A stretch of DNA of 64,000 nt, from contig JACAXG010000050.1 of assembly GCA_018881555.1 (NCBI GenBank), positions 1,922,001 through 1,986,000 of the forward strand, in the 5' to 3' direction. This DNA is from Amblyornis subalaris. Lineage: Eukaryota; Chordata; Aves; Passeriformes; Ptilonorhynchidae. A program made the translations under genes and the position numbers. Shown here piece by piece: positions 34,976 to 49,147 of this stretch; positions within the stretch are counted from its first letter, which is position 1, and each line of letters begins with the position of its first letter. Below the pieces are notes generated by a model. That model was given only the letters and a program-made list of their open reading frames with translations, did no database searches and was not told the origin of the DNA.

Positions 34976-37900
34976 TTCTCTAAGAGCCTTGGATTGTGGC
35001 TGGTTGTAAGAAGGCATTTCCTGACTTCAGTTTATAAATTGAGAGAATAACAAAATCCACATAAACTGGAAAGTATAACCCAACTGGTTCTGTACCTCAA
35101 TTTCTGAAGCCTTGAAGTAAATGGTAGGAAGTAACTCTCCTTATTTCATCATTGTTGGTATAAATACGGATGAAGAAAAAAGGCGGGTCTAGTGGGTGGA
35201 GGGGGAAGTAAGGGACCAGAAAGGAAAATTGAGGTTATTCTTCCATGCACTAAGGAGCACATACATTCTCTGTATGCCATTACAGAGTCATGACAAGCAT
35301 CCCACCATCAGACAAGGGACCTGTAGCATCAGGGGAAAAAAAAACCTTAAAAAAATTGGCCGCAACTGATGTGTGTGAAAATCCATCAGGGTTAATTATT
35401 TCATCTTCTCAAAGAACTNGTTTCTTTCTTGTGCGTTTTCGCTAGGTGAAACAAAACAGGTCCAAATCATTACACTGATTTAAGCAGAATGAGGATGTTG
35501 TGTTGGGGTTTAAGTATTATTAACTAATAAATTTCTGATATATGTTGCCATGCATTAGGCAGTACCTGAGGCAGTATTTTTGCTCTCAAAAGAAAAAAAG
35601 GGACCACATCTAAAAATTTACAAATTAAACAACAACAACAAAGTGATTAAGAAATTTAAAAGCACTGGCATGGGGAAAAAGAGCAAACAAACAAAAAGGA
35701 TTTTCAGCTACGCTTTGAAATTAGATGGTGAACAGATGCTTCAGAAAGATAAAGAAGGGCTTCTTTCAGGCAGCACAAGTTTTAGGCAGCCTTTGGTAGG
35801 ACCAAAAGGCCTCTGATGCTAGATGAGAGAAGTGAGATCAGACAAAAGCTGTGCGAAAGCAAGGTGACTTTGAAAATGAGGGCCTTGCAGGAGAAAGGGA
35901 AGCCTTTTGAGAGAGTTGCTACACATCTCTCCTGTTTATGCAGTACCAACAGCATCCTGCTACCTTCCCAGCAAAGGACCGCATAGAGGGTCTTTGTCTT
36001 TCTCTGGTTTAGCTATCCTGTGTTTTCACCCTGACAGCTCCTTGTGCTCTGCAGTTTCATAGGAATCATATCAGAAAGACCCTTTTTTGTCAGTTGTACC
36101 TGAAAAAGCCTTTTCAACAAGCCAAAATGATCCAGCATACACCCTGGAGCAGAGGCAGAGATCATCACGCATCAGCTTTCAGAGCAGGGCTCCTCTCCTC
36201 TTGACTGGTGCTCACTCAGGCTAAAAATATCTGCTTGAAATTTTTGTACATTGCATCCAAGATCTAAATTCAATTTCTGGATGTTTGAAAGCTAAATGAA
36301 ACTGCCAGAAAGCCTGTCAAGATTAAAAAAGCTGGAACTCTCTTGAACTGATGACAATTCCTTCTCTTGCTTTTTGTTACACTACTACATTGCACATAAT
36401 GAACTTCATTGCTAAAAGATCACCAACGGCAAAGAAATTCTAGGAAGAATTCTAGTGAAGCCAATTCACTCATTTGCAGGAGGTGGATTTTATAATTAGT
36501 TCAGAGCAAAACCTGCCCTTTATTAGCACAGTAATCTTTTTGAACAGTATTCATCTTTTTCACATCATTTTATAGTGTGCTATTCCTTTATCAATCATTC
36601 AATTATAACACACTGGCTTACTGAAATTTAATCTACGCACTTAACACAAGGTTTCTCTGCTCTTCCTTTCCCTTTGGACAGGGAATTTTAGAACACTTTG
36701 GGCTACATGCTATAAAAATCAGTGCCATTGCTCAACCCAGATTATACTGTAGTCTAGTCTATGCAACAGGTTTTCATCTTGGGTTCTGAGCCCATGGGAC
36801 CCAGACTCCTTAACTGTAGTCCATGGGAAGCGACTACCAATGGGCCTTTTTTTGCATTGTGCATGGATTTGAAGGGACTATTTTCAAGAGCAGAGTTGAC
36901 TCAGCAGCAAATTTTTCCAATAAACATATCCTATCTCTATAAAATATTTCAATTTACCAAGACCACCACTCATTGCAGAAGTTTGTATTTTCTGTGGCAA
37001 TACATTTTTAAGAATTAGCAAATTTAGAAAAAAAAAAATCTGGCAAAACAAGGTGCAAAATGGAAGGGAAAGGGGCAGAAAACACAAAAAGATGCTGTGA
37101 TAAATTTTTTATTTAATTATTTTTAGTTTGTGAATTTATAATGCTTCCCAGGAGTTAGGCTTTTCCTCCTACTTGGAGAATGAAAAATGTGTTGCAATAC
37201 TATAAACTCTCACTGCATTAAAGGATTATTTCTCTACCATGAGTAGTCAGAAAAAACCCCTTTTCTAGGTTCAGAAAGCCCTCAGGATTTGCCTGTGTTG
37301 CAGCAACCCATCAATGCAAAGCTCGCCTTGTTCTGGCTTACTGGTGAGAGGATCATCCCTTCTGATTCCTCCTCCTTTATTGAACACTTCTCTCCCAATG
37401 GTTTTCCTGCTGCCAGCCTCTCTTTCCATTTCCCAAGGGAACCTTAANTCTTGGCTTTGCTTCATTTTTTTTTAGTTTGGCAAACATTTTAGGTAAGCAT
37501 TCCATCACACTTTTTGAATAAAGATACCGACCACGCCTAAGGGTGGCCAGACGTGACATGTTAAATGTGGCTGAGGAGTTACAAAGGGCTGGGCAAGATT
37601 TAATACAAGCTGTGACTTCACTCATTAAGTGCAAGGAGTGACCAGTACACATGGTGACAGAGCAGTTCTGTCACCCCTGGCTTTGACTTTTTTAACAGAG
37701 CAGTTTGGAGAGAAATACTAAATGAAGTCCAAAGGCAGGGTATATCTAAGAAGGCAGAGATACTGTTTTGATTTACAGATAAAAAGGACAGCTTGACACC
37801 TTGTTCTCTGCCTGAGTTTCCACTGCAGCACATCACTGTAGGGGGATAGGTGCTTAGAACTTTCACCTCTGTGTCTCTGAAAATAACACATATAGACTTG

Positions 37901-39868
37901 GAAAGGGGTAAGAAGACAGTTCTTTCTTTTTCTGCTTTGTGTGGCAATGATAAAAAAGTACCCCAGAGTTCCTGATCACGTAAAAATTTACCCAAGGGAT
38001 GGTGTACATCCACTGAAGATGGCAAAGAAATTCAGCATCTGTGAGGGATCACAGCTCTGCTTTGTACAGGGATTGCTGTTAAACAGTTAAAAAAAGCACA
38101 CACGAGTGGTAGTGTGTCTCCTCACAGAGAAATGTCTTCTACAGCTAGGAGAAATAAGCTGATTTATCCCAGCACTTTCTTGCATGTCAGCGTCTAACTT
38201 TTTAATCACAACTACCCTGCATAATATGGAAATTAAGAACATCATCATTTCCAGTAATTACCAGAAACACACATGTTTTCCAACAGGGTGACATTATGTC
38301 ATGAATTCCCTTGTCAAGAGGAAAAAAAAGACAAAACATATCGTACTTGTTTGAGAAGGCAAAGTGATAGATTTGTCATGAGGGTAATCATCTATATAAA
38401 AAAAATTCCACTATTATCAACTTCCTGAATTTCTGAAAAGGGATTCATTTTCTGCCTGAGCTAATAATGAACATTTTTCTTCTATTCATCATCTTCAGCT
38501 ATTTTCTCTCTTGAGATTCATTTATCACTAACTACTGAACCCAAGAAATAAAAAATAGGCAACATCCCTTTTTGAAGTAATGGCTTAGAAGACTATTAAA
38601 TCAAGAGGCAAAAGATGGATTTTGAAGATATATGTTTGAAATTCTTGTAACAGCTGCAGGTTTTTAACAGAGGATCTGCACCACTGGTTTAGTAAAGGTA
38701 TTGGAGAAAGTAAGTTTATCCAGTGACAGCACAAATTGGGGAACAGTACACTTTTTTCTTTTTTTCAGATAAAATTCACAGTAAAAGGAATGAAATTGAA
38801 GAAATAATGGGATCAATGGCACTATAAAGTGCAAATCCTGTTGCAGGAATTAATCTAGGATGATAGTTCAAGTGCATTTTAAATCTAAAATGGCCTGCAT
38901 TAAAGCAGATCATGCAGATGCTTCAAGTCTTGTGAACCTGTCTGCCTGTGCACAGCTCTCAGCCTGTCAGACCCTCACTTGGGGCACTGATTGACTGTTT
39001 TGTGCTATCAAGATATGGAGTTACAGCCACACTGGGGAAATGGTCCAAAATGCTTCTCCTATGACACAATGCGGCCTGAGGTTCCCCGAGGATCTCAGAG
39101 TCTCAGCACTGCTGAGCTTTCCTTACTGCTGGCATCCCTGCTCTTTGGCAAAGCTAAAATGAGGGATTTCTGCATGTGAAAGGAGGAAGACAGGACTTGC
39201 ACTTTAATTCTTCTAAGATTCTGCTGTTGCATTGTCTTACTATCCCTACCTTGTATTTTCCAACAACATGAGCCCTTGCATCATCAGCCTGTGGAAGCAC
39301 AGGAAAGATCCTTTAGAGACAGGAGATGGAAGGTGCAGGACTTTCTTAGCTTTTGAGTAGGATGCAGAGAGAAGACCTCCCCAGATGCCCTCTTACCTCA
39401 TCCCTTGCTCAACCTTTTCTGGCATGCCAGGAAAAACCATACAAACAATCGCTGTTGGAGGTGCTTGCCTGGTGCTACTGGGCGTGCTTCCACAAGGTTA
39501 TTGTGTAAGTGCATTCAGATCTCTCACTTGGGTTCTGGCAGAGGTCTCTGGGCAAATCAATGAGACTAACTTCCAGGAGGCAGTTTCTGAGAGGTGTGCT
39601 TCAGCAGCACTAGGACACTAGGATTCACACCAAGGTACAGGTTTCTGACATTAACTGGTTCCATACTTTCCATGGTGTCTCACTGGGATGCTGTCCAAAT
39701 ACAGCTTCTTGCTCTAACTTGCTATGCTAAGCAAGTGTATGGAATTTGAGAGATTAGTGTCTTAGATTCTAGCTTGCTGGTCTGAAGCCAAAATGCAGAC
39801 AACACCTACGAAGTTCCAAAGCTAAGCAATTTTAGTATGCAAGGCTGACTCTGTGCAGGAGAGGCTCA

Positions 39869-39911
39869 TTGTAAAGGCTGATAGTAAGGCTTGTAAAGCT
39901 GATAGTAAAGC
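39869..39911. repeat. Tandem duplication, units of 22 and 21 bp
   Basis: The unit at 39869-39890 is repeated at 39891-39911, with one base deleted and one substituted. The shared core is GCTGATAGTAA. It looks like a recent local slippage duplication. Confidence 0.85.
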
Positions 39912-42900
39912 ACAGACTCTCTGCAATTTATTTCTACAGTGTTTCCAAAGCCATGGGGTGGCAAAAAGGAATGAGTGTAAATTCAGTCTCCACTCATGGG
40001 TTCCCTGCTAGGAAGCAGAGACAGCTTTCAATAGCAAATTCTCATCTCAGTGTTGTATTAACTTAGAGTAGGATTGGAGGCAGAGCAGAGGCTTCAATAT
40101 CTGGTATTGAAGGGATCAAATCATGTCACAGGTCAGCAAAACAATCTTATTCTCCAGGTGATTTCTTGACACTGACTGCTCTAACACAAAGTTGCCAAGA
40201 AACTCAGCTAACCCTAGGCAGCACCCTAAAGTAAGTACTCACAGCTGTTTCTAGAATTTTGCATAGTGAGTATTGAATTGGATTCTCTGCTTAACACAGC
40301 AGACAGCTAACAAGAACAAAGCATGAAATCAAATTCCATCAATCCCTTAAATTTGTTTATGCAACCCATTGTTACTGCTCACAGAACAGCTTTGGCAAGC
40401 AAAGGCCATGACAAAACATAGCTGTAGTTTATACAGAGAAATTCTTCCCATCTGCCATTTTTGTTGTCAGTTGTTTTATATTGATTTCTCCCCATGCAGT
40501 TCCAAGTTTAACCCGGGCACAGCTGCATTGAACCAAGGAAGCTGAAGTAATTTGTCTCTTCTAGTGAGGCAGAAATTGGGCAGAAGATAGCACCTACCAC
40601 CATTTTTTTTCTGGTAGGAATATGTTAGAATTTCTTTGCTGTAACACTGATGTAGATTAAACCCGCATTTACGGCTTTTCATACAAATATTTCTGGTAAT
40701 TTCATTTTATCTGTGACAAGCAAGATGAAATTCACACCAAGGAGCATGTTCTCAGTAACTCCTTTCTTCACATGGGAATGGGCTGACTCAGCACATGAAT
40801 TATGGAATCACAACTACATGGTGCCATATTATAGTCCTTAGATTTATAAAGATTTTGCCTTACCTATAAACAGCGCTGCTTGGGCTCTACAATAAAGGGA
40901 TTTGACCTGTATCTACCTGGAGTTCCACTTTATTTATATGCTGAAATGGCACATGAGATGTGCCCTATGCGTCATTCTCAGTGGTCACAAGATTGTATTC
41001 ATTTCTGTGGGGTCTCTTCTTTCAAACCTTTCTGGTCACTGCACAGTCATGACAGAGAAATTGTAAGCAGCCAGTGTAACCACGGCAGCAGAGCATCTAT
41101 TGTATGTGAGGAGAGGAGCAGAGGCTGTTGCCCTTAGTTAGTGGAGTCTGAGANGGAGACTTGCTCACACCAAGCAGAGGGAAGAAAACTATTTAAGTTA
41201 AAAACATGTCTCTCTAAGATGACCACAAGGGCATCTAAATTAAAGGGTTCCTGAAGCAGTGAGGTTTGAGGCTGCCAGCCTAGCTACCAGTAAAGCTCAG
41301 AAAGTTCCTCTCAGTACTTTTGTTTCTATGGTAGCTGTAGCCTTGACATGAAAATTTCCCAGTGGGACAGGAATACTACACATACATTAAAAACACCGAA
41401 ATGCAAATGTTAGAAATCATTATATGCTGTCAGGGAATTAATCTGGTTTAATTTTAAGGCTTTCAATTAGAAGGCTCCACTGTAACAGGACGTGCTGCTA
41501 GAAAGTGTGTTCACTTCTATTCATAGACNCCTTTCAACACACTCTGAAGTCAGATGAAATCCAGTGGGTTTTATTTACCAGCAAACCTTCATGGCAGATA
41601 AAGCATCCACTGCAAGAAACCTGCAGTTCTGCTTTGCTAATGAGCATTGTTATATTATTGTGTGACAGGAAGAATATGCCCGGGGAATACCCCGCTGAAC
41701 CTTTCATCCTCCCTGGAATATGCTTTTGTGAGAAAAGTCATAATAAATATAATGTGCCAATTGTCTAACCTACTGGAAAGAGCAGGTACATGAACAACTA
41801 GGTGCAAAGAGGGGAGAACCTGCTGACAGGCATAGATGTGGTTTAAATGCCTTTTTCAATGAGAGCACTATANGTAAAGGCCAGGCATGTAGCTCACTTG
41901 TATAATATCTGGACACTGTCCTCCTGCTGTTGACAATGCAGCAGGAAGGACTGACAATGGTCTTTTCTTACAATGCCTGATACAAAAATTCAGGAATTAC
42001 CAAAATGGCCAGCAGAAAAATACAGGAAGAGGGTCAAACAGGTAATTGACAGGAATCAAAAATGACTGATACTATCCGAGGAATGCAAAATATATCTTGT
42101 AATATGGAATTCCAAGCTTTAAGCATGCCATCAGTGAAGGGCATGAAGTGACACATANTTTAAAGATCTAGAGACTACCTGGTTTATTCTCCCAACTAGA
42201 AACCTCTAATTTAATNATTGAGTCAACTGTTAAGAGAATCAATTGTTTTTTTCATTTTGCTGAGCACCCGACCAGAATGTCCTTCCCTTCCCTCATTTGG
42301 ATAGTCATTCTTGAACACAGCTTCCCTATCTGTTCCCAAACTCCTAAACAAAGCTGTCAAAGCCCTCACCATCAGCTAAGCATATAAGAAAAAAGCTCCA
42401 ATGGTTTCCAAGAGGAGAAAGATAGACAGGATGTTGAGTGGTAAATTAGGATATTTGGAATACATCTGTGGACATATACTTTGTCATTCCCTACTCAGCG
42501 CATCTCCAGCTCAGACGAATGGATTCTCTTACACAGCAGCAGCTGTTACTGTTTGGATTGTAAATAGTCATAAGCCATATGGTGTGGCAGGAGAAAAAAA
42601 CTTCACACTTTCTCACATGGACAAATATTATTATTGCAAAGCATAAACACATCAATATATATGTCTTTTCTCTGGGGAAGAATATAGCCTTCAACCTGAT
42701 TCTAAAAAAATCACTGCCTTCCAGATGAGCAGATTACCTGTTAACATTTGGTTTGGATTTTTAGAATTTGGATGTCTCAACAGAAAACAAAGATAGGTGT
42801 GCAGTAGATGCAGTGCTTTCAGATTGATACATAGGGTGAAAGAGACACAAAATAGAAACTGGGGTAGTAAAATGGGAGAGAAAATTAGGAGGAAGGGAGA

Positions 42901-43824
42901 AAAAAGTCTGTATGCAATTACTATGGGAGAATATATTGCTATCTACTAACTAACTACATAAAACCAGCACGATTGTGGCATATCATGCAAATGGATCAGC
43001 AGACTCTTCATGCATGTAAATTTGAAATTTGCACCCAGTCAGTGGTGCGTAAAGCATTTCAGATGTTGCTGGATTATATGCAGACCTGAACAGGCCTCTC
43101 AAAAACAATGAGACCTCTGCTTGGTAAGGGAAGGTGTCTACATCAACATTTCCAGAACTTGGAACAAGGAGAAGATGCAGTCCACTCCCTTGCTGCGCCT
43201 GAGCTAAGGGTTGCTTTCACTTTAAACCACAATTTCTTCAGCGTTCACGATGAAAACCTACTAGTGCTTTTATTTATGTTATTGCTAAAGAACTGTTTAG
43301 CTTATCTTTTTGCTTTAAGCACTGTAATTAAAGGAAAGTGTGATCACTCTTCCCATTGTGTGGTGAAGCTGGCAATGCACACAGTTAGCTTACAGTTCTG
43401 CAGAGCCAAGTTTCTGAGCTACACCCCAAAAGTCTTAGCAGAGTGACACTGCAGTTGCCAATAGCAAACACTGGCACATCCTATTCGTAGGGTTAGACAG
43501 ACCCCATGAGAGAACCCATGACCTGGCAATTAACAGTCCTGTCCTGTGCTCCTCTCAACCTGTTTCAAATGCTACATTGACACCACCTGGCACAACAGAG
43601 TCGTCTGAATTTACATTAAGAAAATCCCCATCAGTAAGAGATTTTGTTGGTGACTAGATGCACCTCAAATGAAATGATCCAGCCAACGACAAAGACGGCA
43701 GAGCACTTCTGAGCCCACAAGAGTGACTCCTGGCCTTAGGATGCCAGCAGCCATGAAGGAAGTCAGAGACCTTCCACATTCATCATCCCTTGATAAGAGT
43801 CACAGTCCAAACCTGACCCATGGA

Positions 43825-43832
43825 TATAAATA
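43825..43832 (+). promoter_or_regulatory. Consensus TATA box (TATAAATA), isolated
   Basis: TATAAATAG is followed by GC-richer sequence (AGGCAGCAAAGCAGC), the arrangement of a focused core promoter. The first downstream ATG (43856) opens only a 21-codon frame, and no CpG island or exon follows. TATA-like words are common by chance in A/T-rich DNA. Confidence 0.2.
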
Positions 43833-46800
43833 GAGGCAGCAAAGCAGCATCTAACATGAAGCAAAGAAAAATACCCCAATCTTTCCACAGGATTTGGTGG
43901 CCCTGTATCAAACAGCCCTAATGATGTCTTTCCCATTCCCAGTTTTCAATGTAAATGACTATATGGTTAAACATTTTTCTACCACAGTTACACTTTCTAT
44001 CCTGACATCATTAGCCACATTCTGATTATCATGTATTTCTTTACTAAAACAAAAAAGTGGAAGCTAAATGCGTGTGGATCGGGAGAATGGGTCCACTACT
44101 GCCTTTGAAGCATTAAGCATGCCTCAAAGTGTTTTCTTTTTATCTCTGAGAGGGGATGTGGCTCAGACCAATGATCCAATAAGGACCAGATATCCTGACT
44201 CACTCTCACCAAGCTGGCTAGATAACTCCATAGTCAAGACACATGGGGAACCAGTTCACCAGGTTCCAGCACTGAGATACTCTGCAGAGCGACCTGAGAA
44301 TCCCCTCCAGATCTCAGCTCAGCATGGCAGTGTTACTGTAAACCTCTCTGACAGGGTGAACACCAGCATATCTTCCTCACGACAAGCANCTGGCTTCTTC
44401 CACAGGAACGCAATGCATTTGCTATTGTATTTTGAAATTACAACCAACATTACCAAGCCCCTTTCTTTTAAAATACTTCCTTAAAATTACAATACTCACA
44501 CAGCCATAGCCCCATTTTTGATTTCAAGATAAGGGGAATCCCATAGACAGATTTCATTCCACCTTTTTCATGTAGTGTTTCTAAAGTTCAATCTTGAGTG
44601 CAGAACTCTGCTCTTGGCAGAGAGATCTCATCTGAGAAGAGAGTACAGTCAGGTGGATGTGCTGCTATTCTGGGAGAAAGGTAGTAAAAAACCCCAGTCA
44701 CTGCAAAAAGAACAAACTGAGTTGCTCTCCTAGTTTTAATTTTTAAGAAATATTTAAGCAACTTATCAAATAAATCATGAAGGAGAGACATTCCCAAAGC
44801 TGACAATGGACTGAAGCTCACCTGATTTAACTAAGTTGCAAAGGTAACTTCCATGCGTAGGAACCTGCTTAATACATATGTTCAGACAACCACAGAAGTT
44901 GTCTTTACCCACAAAACTCTTGGTTTACACGATCATGGCCTAAAGGTTCAACACGACGATCATTTCCACTTGCAAACTTGGTGTCATGAGCTAACGACGT
45001 TTGCACAAATCACATATACAAGATAGCAAACGGAAGAACTTCTTAGCTTGCAGACTTTAACTAAATTATATGGAAAAAGTTTAGCTAGACGAATACATCT
45101 GTAATATGCAGGTTGCTTGTGTACTCCTGTGTTTTCAGCAGTTGGACAGCCAAACCGTTACTTTAGTTGCCTTTTTTAAAACAAAGAACTACAAATAAGC
45201 CCTAATGAATTTGAACAAGTTTTATATTAATCACACTCTCCCAACTGCAGCGCTGCCAATGGAGGAAAGACCTAGAGACAGCTGAAACGGTGTCATCACA
45301 CAAAATACACCAGTAGAGTAAGAAAAAATTATTGACATTTTAAGAATATGGAGACTGAAAGATTTTGTGGGGATACTGTACTACACGAACAAAGTACAAT
45401 TCACTTTGTAAGCAAGTGTAGTAACATTGATTGTGGCTTCCTCAAACTGACCTAAGGCTGCTTGTGGCAGTGCCTGAGACAATAAGCCAGACACACTGAT
45501 TATAAGCTTACCAGATAGACCAGGCTGCATTTCTCCCTCAGAAAAGAAAGTGTTCTTAAAGTTACTTTAGAAAATCTGCAGCTGATTTTTCCTTTTTGTC
45601 AGGGTAATATGAATGTCCTAATTACCATCACCAACAAGAGAAGGCACAATAAAGTTTACTTGTCCTAACCTGCAACTATGCATATGAGTACCTCCCTTCA
45701 CTTAAGCAGCATTATTCTGTCTGGCCTTTCTGCTCATATGGGCAGAAGCTGGACTTAAAAAACCCACAGTCTCTCTTTGGATTAAATCAATAATTCAATG
45801 ACTGAAATGTTATTTGTATTTTGATGGGGAAAAAAAAAGAAAAAAGAAAATGGCTACTTACAGAACATGCAGAATACAGTTCTCATAAAGAGAACAGTCA
45901 TAATTAGTCAATTTTAAAAATTTTTCCCCCATCTGAAATAAAATTAGGTTTTGATTTTATTTTTCCTTTTTTTTAAAAAAAAAAGTAAAAAATCCACCTC
46001 TTTAAATATCAAGATAGCAATACCACAAATGATTTTGAAAATCTAGGTTACACTTATCTTAAAAGCAGCTGCCTAGACAAAATTCTTCTGTTTAATGAGC
46101 TGACATGCTTCCCTTTCAGATTCTTCTGAAAGCCAGATGAACTAACTGTGAATCAGATTTGTATCTTGATATTAAAAGAGAAATCACATTCCTTCCCCAC
46201 AGAACACGACAGCAAGCATGCCTGTTACTGTCTGTAATGGCTACATTATGTTTTCCGCTTAATAAAAAACATATAACCCTGCAGACAGAACAGCAAAATC
46301 ACTTCCATCTTAGTTTTCAGAAACTGCTGAATAAAACTCAGAACAAAAATAATCCCTCTTTCCCCACTCACTGGTTTACTCACCATCACTTTATTCCAAA
46401 ACTCAGTTTCACTTGAAAAATGATCCATAACAATGAAGTTGTTTCTTCCTTGTCAAAAGTATCACTCCAATCATTTAAATTACTGAACGCAGAAAAGGAA
46501 ACATTGTGCTCCACAGAGCACTCTAAACACGCACTGTTGTTTTCGCTGATGCAATGAGGCTTCTGAGCAAACGAGCAAGTTTGCAAGCAAGCTGGGTAGT
46601 GGCATTTTCCTTATGATTCAAAAGTGAAGTATGCTTCAGCTAACTGAATGCTCACACAACATATAATAAGGGAACTCAGGGATTCAGACACGTCTCTAAC
46701 ATAATCATTTGTAAAACTTCTACTCGTATTACCATCTCTAAGTCTGCCACACCTCGAAAATGACGATCCAGATACAAACTTTTACTGGGTGCTATGTGCA

Positions 46801-47834
46801 GCCAAGAGAAAGACAGCTTCAAGCCAGAGGCTTGTATTCAAACGTCTCTGAAGTTTGAGTCCCTAAGGTGTATGAAGTTACATTCTGTGTATGGAATGTA
46901 ACTGTGGATTCCTGCTTGCTACATATATAAATATCATGAAGTTCGTCATAAACCACACATTAAAAACATATAGTCTGCCACAATGTATTACTAGATTAAT
47001 GCACAAAACTACTGTGATAGGAAGAAGTGACAAAAACATATTTAAATAGGTTTATAATTGCAACTTTTAACAACTAACACCCTCCTCCCTCAAGTGCCAA
47101 GAAAAGCATAGAAGAATTTGCAGAGCAATTTTCTAAGAAATGGGGATAACAAGATCCAGGGAAAATCTAAATGCTGTGTCTTCCTTTCCACAGAGATGCA
47201 GACCCGTCTGTGCCCTGAGAAGAGAGGCAGAGAAGTTTAGAAACAAACCTCTGCCTCAAGATGAAGAGGGAAGAAATCCATAACAACCTAATGACTGCCT
47301 GATAGCTTGGAGCCTCCAGTGCAAGGATGTGTCATTTATTTCATCAATCTTTAAAGCTTATGTCAGCTGCTTCGACAGGTAAACCTTGCGAAGGTTCAAA
47401 ATCTTTCAAGTTCCAGACTGAAAATACCACTCCAAGCAAATAGATGCTGATGCAGACCTTTACATGACCACCAAGCCCTCACCGGATTCATCAGATAACC
47501 TTTATTTCTTTGCAAGCTTTTACTTTTTCTGACACACTGAGGTCTGAGGTAGCGTTCACTCTACACCACTTGACGTTTCCTAATGAGCTGGGAGCTCTGC
47601 ACGTGCTGCAGCCCTTACTGCCTTGGAAACTGCTGAGACAATCAAGATGAATGTTCTCCACAGCTACAAGTTTAAACATTTAAAAGTTCATGTTTTCTTC
47701 CAAGCTTTTTTCTTTAACATCTCTCTCTCATGCCCTTGCTGTGCTTGCAGGTTTTTCTCATACCACTGAGAAGCAGACAGGCAAAATTAGGTAAGGACAT
47801 GGAATGAAGCAAGGAGTGGCTCCTGGGGAAGTCC

Positions 47835-47850
47835 CAGCACCCTCTGCTGG
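47835..47850 (-). promoter_or_regulatory. CTCF-like motif, minus orientation
   Basis: The plus strand reads CAGCACCCTCTGCTGG; on the minus strand CCAGCAGAGGGTGCTG fits 15 of 16 positions of the CCASYAGRKGGCRSYR core, with T in place of the usual C at position 12. CTCF is an 11-zinc-finger protein whose motif orientation sets loop direction with cohesin. The site lies in a locally GC-rich patch (about 47810-47960). The motif match is direct; occupancy is inferred. Confidence 0.5.
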
Positions 47851-49124
47851 GGCTGGAGTAGTGGGAGGTAACCCGGCCAGCCTGCGGCAGTTCATCCTCA
47901 CAGCTGGGGCATGAAACCCCTACCCAGTGGTATTCCCTGGGTGAGAGTAGTAATGCTGCTGACCTGTTTAAATAATTAAAAACGTAGGGAAAACTTTCCA
48001 CCTTCTTACAGCCCAGCAAATTCTACATACTACCTAACAATACAATATATCTATAAAATAGCATAATATCTACACTACTGTAACCTGAACCAGTTACACA
48101 CTTTCAGGACGCACTTAATTAGATCAGTGGGCCAAAATGAAAATGAGAATACAAATGCCATGTTCACACCCAGAGTCGCCCAGGCTAGTGAAACATCCAT
48201 ACTGGACTCCAACTGCACACTTTGGCCTGGGATGTACTTGGCTGTTTAACTCACTGATGAAATTTACAGTCCAATGATCTGATTTCAGACATCCCGATGT
48301 GTGTCATCCCCAAACAATGTGGAATATATTTAGATGCACCTTTAATCAGCACTTGTTCCCAGTTAATAACTTCTGTGTTCTACTTATACAAACAAAATTA
48401 AATAAAACAGGATACTGATCATCCTGTATCTGTTCAGAAACAAATAGTGTCAGAGGGTGTCATTCAGCAATAAATCTATTATTAGTGCTTTTCAAGCTCT
48501 TTGATTTGCAAAACCTAGCAAACTGTCCCTTACTGGCATGTACATTTTCTTGCTTTATTCTCTGAATCTTGCAACTTGGCAAATTAATATAATTCTTCTG
48601 GCATTTTGTGGAACACAGACATCTTTGTCTTATTGCAAAGGATCCTTAACCCTCTGGGCTTTCCAGTTACGAACAGAATGTCTCCAATACCTTATCTGTT
48701 GTTTTGAACCATGTTCATTGAACCCAGTGGGTCAGAAATACGTCTCCACTGTAAGCTCTAAGGAATTTTTGTAGATCCATTACATTACCACGATAATGTT
48801 ACTTTATTTTACTTAGTCATTTTATTTTGAGAAGCATTTGAGACTGTATTATGAAATTTAATTTACATGGAAAATTACCTCAGATTAGTTATTTAAAAAA
48901 CTAGAAAACAATTTCCACAGTTGGAAATATTGTGGTGAAAATGCTAAGTGACTGAGTTCTTAGTTTTGAACTAATATTTGGAGGGGAGGGTGAAAAAGGA
49001 GAGCAAAGGGTGAGTGATGGCAGCTTGTGCGCTACGGGATCCTTTAAGCTGGCACTCAGGATAGATATAGCAAGAAAACCATAGAGGTGAAATGCTGCAC
49101 AGTAGAAGCTATCTTTAAAAGTCT

Positions 49125-49147
49125 GTTTTTTCTTTTTTTTTTTTTTT
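49125..49147. repeat. Poly-T tract
   Basis: A T-run interrupted by one C, with 15 uninterrupted Ts at 49133-49147. On the minus strand it is an A-rich tract and creates the poly-lysine run of a spurious open frame there. No retroposed gene sequence adjoins it. Confidence 0.85.

Larger units (their letters stand above)
34980..47830. other. Non-coding stretch, no gene recognised
   Basis: This is a long A/T-rich interval without a recognisable gene or named transposon. Open frames up to 138 codons (for example 37618-38025 minus and 44068-44484 plus) show no family resemblance and have conflicting frames on the other strand. There is a T8A10 tract at 45967-45984. A possible conserved element at about 36480-36640, a tandem duplication (39869-39911) and a TATA-like site (43825-43832) are noted separately. 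Ns are sparse from 37449 to 41153. Confidence 0.5.

Noticed and set aside
34460..35050. 196-codon plus-strand open frame
   Set aside because: Most of it is antisense to the CR1 fragment at 34535-34975.
43108..43446. 112-codon open frame with a hydrophobic middle
   Set aside because: No recognisable family, no splice context and no supporting regulatory signal; consistent with chance.
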